A stretch of DNA of 64,000 nt from Tabrizicola_A aquatica (GTDB lineage: Bacteria; Pseudomonadota; Alphaproteobacteria; Rhodobacterales; Rhodobacteraceae), in the NCBI GenBank assembly GCA_965194375.1, contig CBDAEL010000008.1. One strand, written 5' to 3'. Position 1 is the first letter of the stretch, and every line of letters begins with the position of its first letter. Shown piece by piece: positions 60,424 to 64,000 of this stretch. The notes beneath the pieces are model-generated. The model was not told the origin of the DNA. It did no database searches and was given only the letters and a program-made list of their open reading frames with translations. Made by a program: the position numbers and the translations under genes.

Positions 60424-61683
60424 TCAGCCGTTGATAGGCGAAATCAAGCGCATCAGTCGGGCCTTGTCGCCGTGGTCGGTGGGGTCAGAAATCACGGCGG
60501 CCAGCGCCTCGAGTGAGGCCACGGAATGGCCCGCGCGAAAGCTGTCGACATGGGGCAACATGGTGCGAATGCCAGAGGCCTTGGGGGCGAAGCCTTCCCA
60601 GCGCAAAAGCGGGTTAAGCCAGATCAGACGGCGACACGACAGGTGCAGGCGCTCCATCTCGCGCGAGAGGGTGCCGGTATCGTCGCGGTCCAGCCCATCG
60701 GTGATGAGCAAGACCACCGCCCCCTGTCCCAAGACACGGCGCGACCAATCACGGTTGAAGGCGGCGAGTGAGGTGCCGATGCGAGTGCCACCGGCCCAGT
60801 CCTGCGCCTCGGCCCCGGCGGCGCGCAGTGCGGCGTCGACATCGCGGGTGGCAAGGTGGCGGGTGATGTTGGTCAGCCGGGTGCCAAAGGTGAAGCCGTG
60901 AACCTTGGCGCAACCTTGCCCGCGCGCATTGGCAACCGCATGCAGGAAATGCAGGACCATGCGGGAATACTGGCTCATCGAGCCCGAGATGTCGCAGATC
61001 ACCACAAGGTTCGGCCAGCGGATGCGGGGCTTGCGGTGGTGCAGCGCCATCACCTCGCCGCCGTGGCGCAGGGCAGCGCGGATGGTGGCGCGGGGGTCGA
61101 TGCGCGCACCGTGGGGCGCGGCCTGCAGGCGACGCGATTGCAAAGGGGTGACCGGCAGCGACAGGCGCGTCAGCATGCGTTTGGCCTCGGCCACCTCCTC
61201 AACCGACATCTGTTCGAAATCGAGCGTTTTCAGCCGCTCTTCGGCGGATTGCGTGGCGGTGGCGTCAATCTCGATCTGCGGGTCGGCCTCGTTGAGGCCT
61301 TCGGGCACGGGAGGCGGTTCAGGGCGGGCGTCCCCCAGGAGCGCCTGGGCCGCGCGCTTTTCCCCCGCCTCAGCACGGCGGTCTTCCTGCGTGCCTTTGA
61401 TCTGAGGCAGCATGAAGGACATCATATGTTCCAAGAACTGCGGGTCGCGCCAAAAGAGGCGAAAGCATTGGTGGAAGATCACCCGCTGTTCGGGGCGGGC
61501 GACAAAGACGGCGTGGAGCGTCCAGTAGAAATCCTCACGCTGGGTAAAGCCGGCGGCCGCGACGGCGCGGATGGCATCAGCCACGCGCCCCGGGCCGACC
61601 GGCAGCCCGGCGCGGCGCAAAGCGCGGGCGAAATGGGCGATGTTTTCGGCCAGACGGCCCTCATCTGGCGCGGGCGCGATCAT
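60424..61683 (-). CDS. VWA-domain protein (CoxE-like)
   Basis: A 419-residue protein with a von Willebrand factor A domain in the second half; the MIDAS metal site is VICDISGSMSQYSRM, with VLLITDGLDRDDTG following. The N-terminal part (NIAHFARALRRAGLPVGPGRVADAI, EDFYWTLHAVFVARPEQRVIFHQCFRLFW) is that of CoxE-like proteins. MoxR/VWA pairs act as chaperones that assemble or activate metal enzymes, as in CO dehydrogenase and methanol dehydrogenase systems. No such enzyme is encoded nearby, so the client is unknown. It follows the MoxR gene by 70 bases. Confidence 0.89.
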   Translation of the reverse strand: MIAPAPDEGRLAENIAHFARALRRAGLPVGPGRVADAIRAVAAAGFTQREDFYWTLHAVFVARPEQRVIFHQCFRLFWRDPQFLEHMMSFMLPQIKGTQEDRRAEAGEKRAAQALLGDARPEPPPVPEGLNEADPQIEIDATATQSAEERLKTLDFEQMSVEEVAEAKRMLTRLSLPVTPLQSRRLQAAPHGARIDPRATIRAALRHGGEVMALHHRKPRIRWPNLVVICDISGSMSQYSRMVLHFLHAVANARGQGCAKVHGFTFGTRLTNITRHLATRDVDAALRAAGAEAQDWAGGTRIGTSLAAFNRDWSRRVLGQGAVVLLITDGLDRDDTGTLSREMERLHLSCRRLIWLNPLLRWEGFAPKASGIRTMLPHVDSFRAGHSVASLEALAAVISDPTDHGDKARLMRLISPING

Positions 61684-61692
61684 GCCCGCGCC

Positions 61693-61713
61693 CCGGGGGT
61701 TTCACACCCCCGG
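61693..61713. repeat. GC-rich hairpin before CoxE-like gene
   Basis: CCGGGGGT and ACCCCCGG form a perfect eight-base stem with a five-base loop. It lies between the two pair members and directly next to the GAGTATTT repeat at 61722. It may weaken transcription between the genes. Confidence 0.5.
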
Positions 61714-61721
61714 ACCCCCGT

Positions 61722-61751
61722 GGAGTATTTTGGCCAAGATGAAAGGCGCAA
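61722..61751 (+). repeat. Dispersed intergenic repeat, copy A
   Basis: GGAGTATTTTGGCCAAGATG followed by AAAGGCGCAA. Closely similar sequences occur at 50485-50503 (short form) and, inverted, at 62754-62774. Similar motifs are familiar from the intergenic regions of Rhodobacteraceae. Confidence 0.6.
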
Positions 61752-61753
61752 GG

Positions 61754-62638
61754 TCACACCAGCGCCTTCTTGACCTCGGCAAGGATCTTGGTGGTCTCGA
61801 GACCTTGCAGTTTCTGGATATCGTCTTGGTATTTCAGGATGGCGCCCAACGTGTCGGCGATCACCTCGGGCGACAGCGAGACGACATCCAGCGCGATGAG
61901 GCATTTGGCCCAGTCGATGGTTTCGGCCACACCGGGGCGCTTGAAGAGATCCTCGCCGCGCAGCGCATGCACGAAGGCCACAACCTCACGGCTGAGTTGG
62001 GCGGAGGCTTCGGGCACGCGGGCGCGCAGAATGGCCAGCTCGCGGTCGAAGGCGGGGTAGTCGACCCAGTGATAGAGGCAGCGGCGTTTGAGCGCGTCAT
62101 GCACTTCGCGGGTGCGGTTTGAGGTGAGGATGACGATGGGTGGCTCGGGGGCTTTGACGGTGCCAAGTTCGGGGATGGTGACCTGAAAATCCGACAAGGC
62201 TTCGAGAAGGAAGGCCTCGAAGGGTTCATCGGCGCGGTCAAGCTCATCGATCAGCAAGACCGGCGCGCCACCCGGCTGGGGGCGCATGGCAGCCAGAAGC
62301 GGGCGTTCGATGAGGAAATCTTCGGAAAACACACCCGCGCGGCCTGCAGCCTCGCCGGCGCGGATGGCGATCATCTGGGCGGCAAAGTTCCATTCCGAAA
62401 CGGCCGAGCTGGCATCCAGCCCTTCATGGCATTGCAGTCGGATCAACCGCCGACCGAGACCGGCCGCCAGCACCTTTGCGATCTCGGTCTTACCCACACC
62501 CGCCTCGCCCTCGAGAAACAAGGGTTTGCCAAGGCGCAGGGACAAAAACACCACCGTGGCCAGCGACCGTGCGGCGACATAGCCTTGGCCTTCCAGCAGC
62601 GCCTCGACCGCGTCGATCGAGCCTGGACCTTCGGTCAT
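61754..62638 (-). CDS. MoxR-family AAA ATPase (CoxD-like)
   Basis: A 294-residue AAA+ ATPase of the MoxR type. Walker A LEGEAGVGKTEIAKVLAAG, Walker B VLLIDELDRADEPFEAFLLEAL, sensor 1 VILTSNRTREVHDALKRRC. The start was set at ATG 62638 (MTEGPGSIDAVEALL), since residues further upstream do not fit. It is the first gene of a pair with the VWA protein; together they form a chaperone for protein or cofactor assembly. The client is not in the window. Confidence 0.9.
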   Translation of the reverse strand: MTEGPGSIDAVEALLEGQGYVAARSLATVVFLSLRLGKPLFLEGEAGVGKTEIAKVLAAGLGRRLIRLQCHEGLDASSAVSEWNFAAQMIAIRAGEAAGRAGVFSEDFLIERPLLAAMRPQPGGAPVLLIDELDRADEPFEAFLLEALSDFQVTIPELGTVKAPEPPIVILTSNRTREVHDALKRRCLYHWVDYPAFDRELAILRARVPEASAQLSREVVAFVHALRGEDLFKRPGVAETIDWAKCLIALDVVSLSPEVIADTLGAILKYQDDIQKLQGLETTKILAEVKKALV

Positions 62639-62753
62639 TCTGCAGCCTCCCTCAAAGCCTGGCCCACGTTGGCGGCCCACCCCGCCGTGGTCAACCCGCA
62701 CCGGTGCCGCTTGCGACCAAAGGCGGGGGTGCGATTTGCGCTTCCCTTGGCCA

Positions 62754-62774
62754 TTCATCTTGGCCCAAATACTC
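62754..62774 (-). repeat. Dispersed intergenic repeat, copy C
   Basis: On the minus strand it reads GAGTATTTGGGCCAAGATGAA, matching the repeat at 61722 over nearly its full length. It lies in the gap upstream of the MoxR gene. The rest of that gap shows no gene. Confidence 0.6.
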
Positions 62775-62865
62775 ATGAAAGCGCGGTTTGGATTTTGCTG
62801 ACAGATATTTGAGATGCGCGCGGGCCTTGGATGTCTGAGGCCGGCAGCAGGTGAAAGGGATTCCG

Positions 62866-63897
62866 ATGCGGGCGCTGGCTATTTTGGGGGTCAAGAATGA
62901 GGGCGCGTTTCTGGTCCAGTGGCTGGCCCATCACCGCGCCGTGGGGTTCACCGATGTGCTGGTTTTTTCCAATGAGTGCAGTGATGGCACCGATGCCATG
63001 CTGGACCGGTTACAGGCGCTTGGCTGGCTCACCCATGTCCGCAACGATGGTCCGCATGAGGAAGGGCCGCAATGGGCCATGCTCAAGGCCGCGGACCGTC
63101 ACCCTTTGAAGGGCGCCGCCGATTGGGTCCTCTTTTGCGATATTGATGAGTTTGTGAACATCCATGTCGGCAACCGCACCCTGCCCGACCTTTTCGCCGC
63201 CCTGCCGCAGGCCGACGCGATAGCCCTGACATGGCGGATGTTCGGCAATGCGGGTGTCGTCGGTTATGACGACCGCCCGGTGACCGAGACCTTCACCCGG
63301 GCGGCGCCCGAAACACTGGCTTGGCCATGGCGGGCCCAGCAGTTCAAGACGCTGTTTCGCGCCGCAGGCCCTTGGCGCAAGCTGGGCGTGCATCGTCCTC
63401 GCAGTGCCGTGCCAGGCCAGGCCGCGCGCTGGTTTGACGGGTCGGGCCGCGAGGTGCCCGATCTGGCCGAGGGCACGCGCAGCTTTTCCGACTATACAAG
63501 GCCCAATTACGCGCTGGTACAGTTGAACCATTACGCCTTGGGGGCGATGGAAAGCTATGTGGTCAAATGCGATCGGGGCCGGGCGAACCGTGCCGCGGCG
63601 GGGTTGGACATGGGCTATTGGGTTGAGCGCAACCTCAGCGAGGTGGAAGATCGCAGCATTCTTGCGCTGGACAGCTCGGCCCTGCGCGCGGAGTTGTTGG
63701 CCGACCCTGTGCTTGGCCCTTTGCATGCCGCCGCCGCTCAATGGCGCAAGGACCGTTTTGCGCAATTGATGCAAGAGGAGCCGTGGCGCGCGCTGTTTGG
63801 TCGGCTGTTGATGACCCCACCGTCGCGCGCGCTGACCCCGCAGATGGCTGCGGCCCTAACCGCCTATCAAAGGTCTGCGCCGCCCAAAGCGGGCTAA
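62866..63897 (+). CDS. Glycosyltransferase family 2/92-like protein
   Basis: A 343-residue protein of the Glyco_tranf_2_4 (DUF23-like) type. It starts MRALAILGVKNEGAFLVQWLAHHRAVGFTDVLVFSN. The acidic metal/sugar-nucleotide motif is VLFCDIDEFVNIH, and the C-terminal LVQLNHYALGAMESYVVKCDRGRANR block is a family hallmark. ATG 62866 is preceded by AAAGGGA. No signal or membrane segment is seen. The acceptor is unknown; surface polysaccharide is the usual guess. Confidence 0.86.
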   Translation: MRALAILGVKNEGAFLVQWLAHHRAVGFTDVLVFSNECSDGTDAMLDRLQALGWLTHVRNDGPHEEGPQWAMLKAADRHPLKGAADWVLFCDIDEFVNIHVGNRTLPDLFAALPQADAIALTWRMFGNAGVVGYDDRPVTETFTRAAPETLAWPWRAQQFKTLFRAAGPWRKLGVHRPRSAVPGQAARWFDGSGREVPDLAEGTRSFSDYTRPNYALVQLNHYALGAMESYVVKCDRGRANRAAAGLDMGYWVERNLSEVEDRSILALDSSALRAELLADPVLGPLHAAAAQWRKDRFAQLMQEEPWRALFGRLLMTPPSRALTPQMAAALTAYQRSAPPKAG

Positions 63898-64000
63898 AGC
63901 CCCCAAATGAGCGAGATGCGAAACAATCGCGCGGGGTTGTTTTTGCCGACGCGACAATAGGCCTTGATCTTGCCTTGCTTCCAACGTTCCCGCGCAGGAC
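63894..64000 (-). CDS. C-terminal end of an unidentified gene running off the window
   Basis: A minus-strand frame is open from the window edge and ends at TAG 63894-63896, overlapping the glycosyltransferase stop by four bases. The 34 visible residues include ARERWKQGKIKAYCRVG and NNPARLFRISLIWGL, which look protein-like. No family can be assigned from this tail. Confidence 0.4.
   Translation of the reverse strand, partial: PARERWKQGKIKAYCRVGKNNPARLFRISLIWGL

Overview
The window is high-GC chromosomal DNA of an alphaproteobacterium, most likely of the Rhodobacterales (Rhodobacter/Gemmobacter-like). The evidence is gene content and layout: a Suv3-type helicase, S4 protein, fdxA and carD in a row; a riboswitch-controlled B12 uptake operon containing cbiZ; an adrenodoxin-type ferredoxin; RpoH with its RpoH box; a probable DUF6476 protein; and an Anbu proteasome-like operon. 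The species cannot be fixed from this sequence alone.

Region 1 (1-6330) is a mosaic accessory island, more AT-rich than the rest. It holds the right end of an IS3-family element, a tyrosine integrase that has lost its N-terminus at the IS boundary, a long RTX protein with a tiny ORF just upstream, a signal-peptide gene fragment cut by an IS end, the left half of an IS3 element, and a serine resolvase. The island ends inside a second RTX gene, of which only the 3' part remains (6298-7173).

Region 2 (7.2-26.5 kb) is core metabolism. It carries metY, a SIMPL protein, a 1005-residue membrane protein with PilM/GspL-like and PilP/GspC-like ends, hpd with a one-base frameshift divergent from an Lrp regulator, and the divergent pair cobT/cobS. 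The helicase-S4-fdxA-carD series follows, then an SCP2-hydrolase pair and the four-gene Anbu cluster (ATP-grasp, alpha-E, transglutaminase, Anbu).

Region 3 (26.6-38.6 kb) contains an M3 peptidase, an oxidoreductase plus capsule-export-like protein, the phospholipid pair psd-pssA, rpoH, kup, rluD with a small membrane gene that shares its start-codon bases, and a hybrid histidine kinase.

Region 4 (38.6-44.9 kb) is a B12 operon on the minus strand. It has a good promoter and a cobalamin riboswitch, followed by btuB, btuF, btuC, btuD, cbiZ and a second, signal-less substrate-binding protein, nearly all overlapping by ATGA.

Region 5 (45-64 kb) begins with a polyamine-type ABC transporter (potABCD) flanked by two amidases. 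It continues with waaA, an HDAC-like deacetylase, a Nudix protein, DUF1178, a 2Fe-2S ferredoxin with an FG-GAP-like protein, a peptidoglycan-binding lipoprotein with an HD hydrolase, an OmpA protein with a very long Ala/Glu-rich spacer, a MoxR/VWA pair, and a glycosyltransferase. No rRNA, tRNA or CRISPR array was seen.
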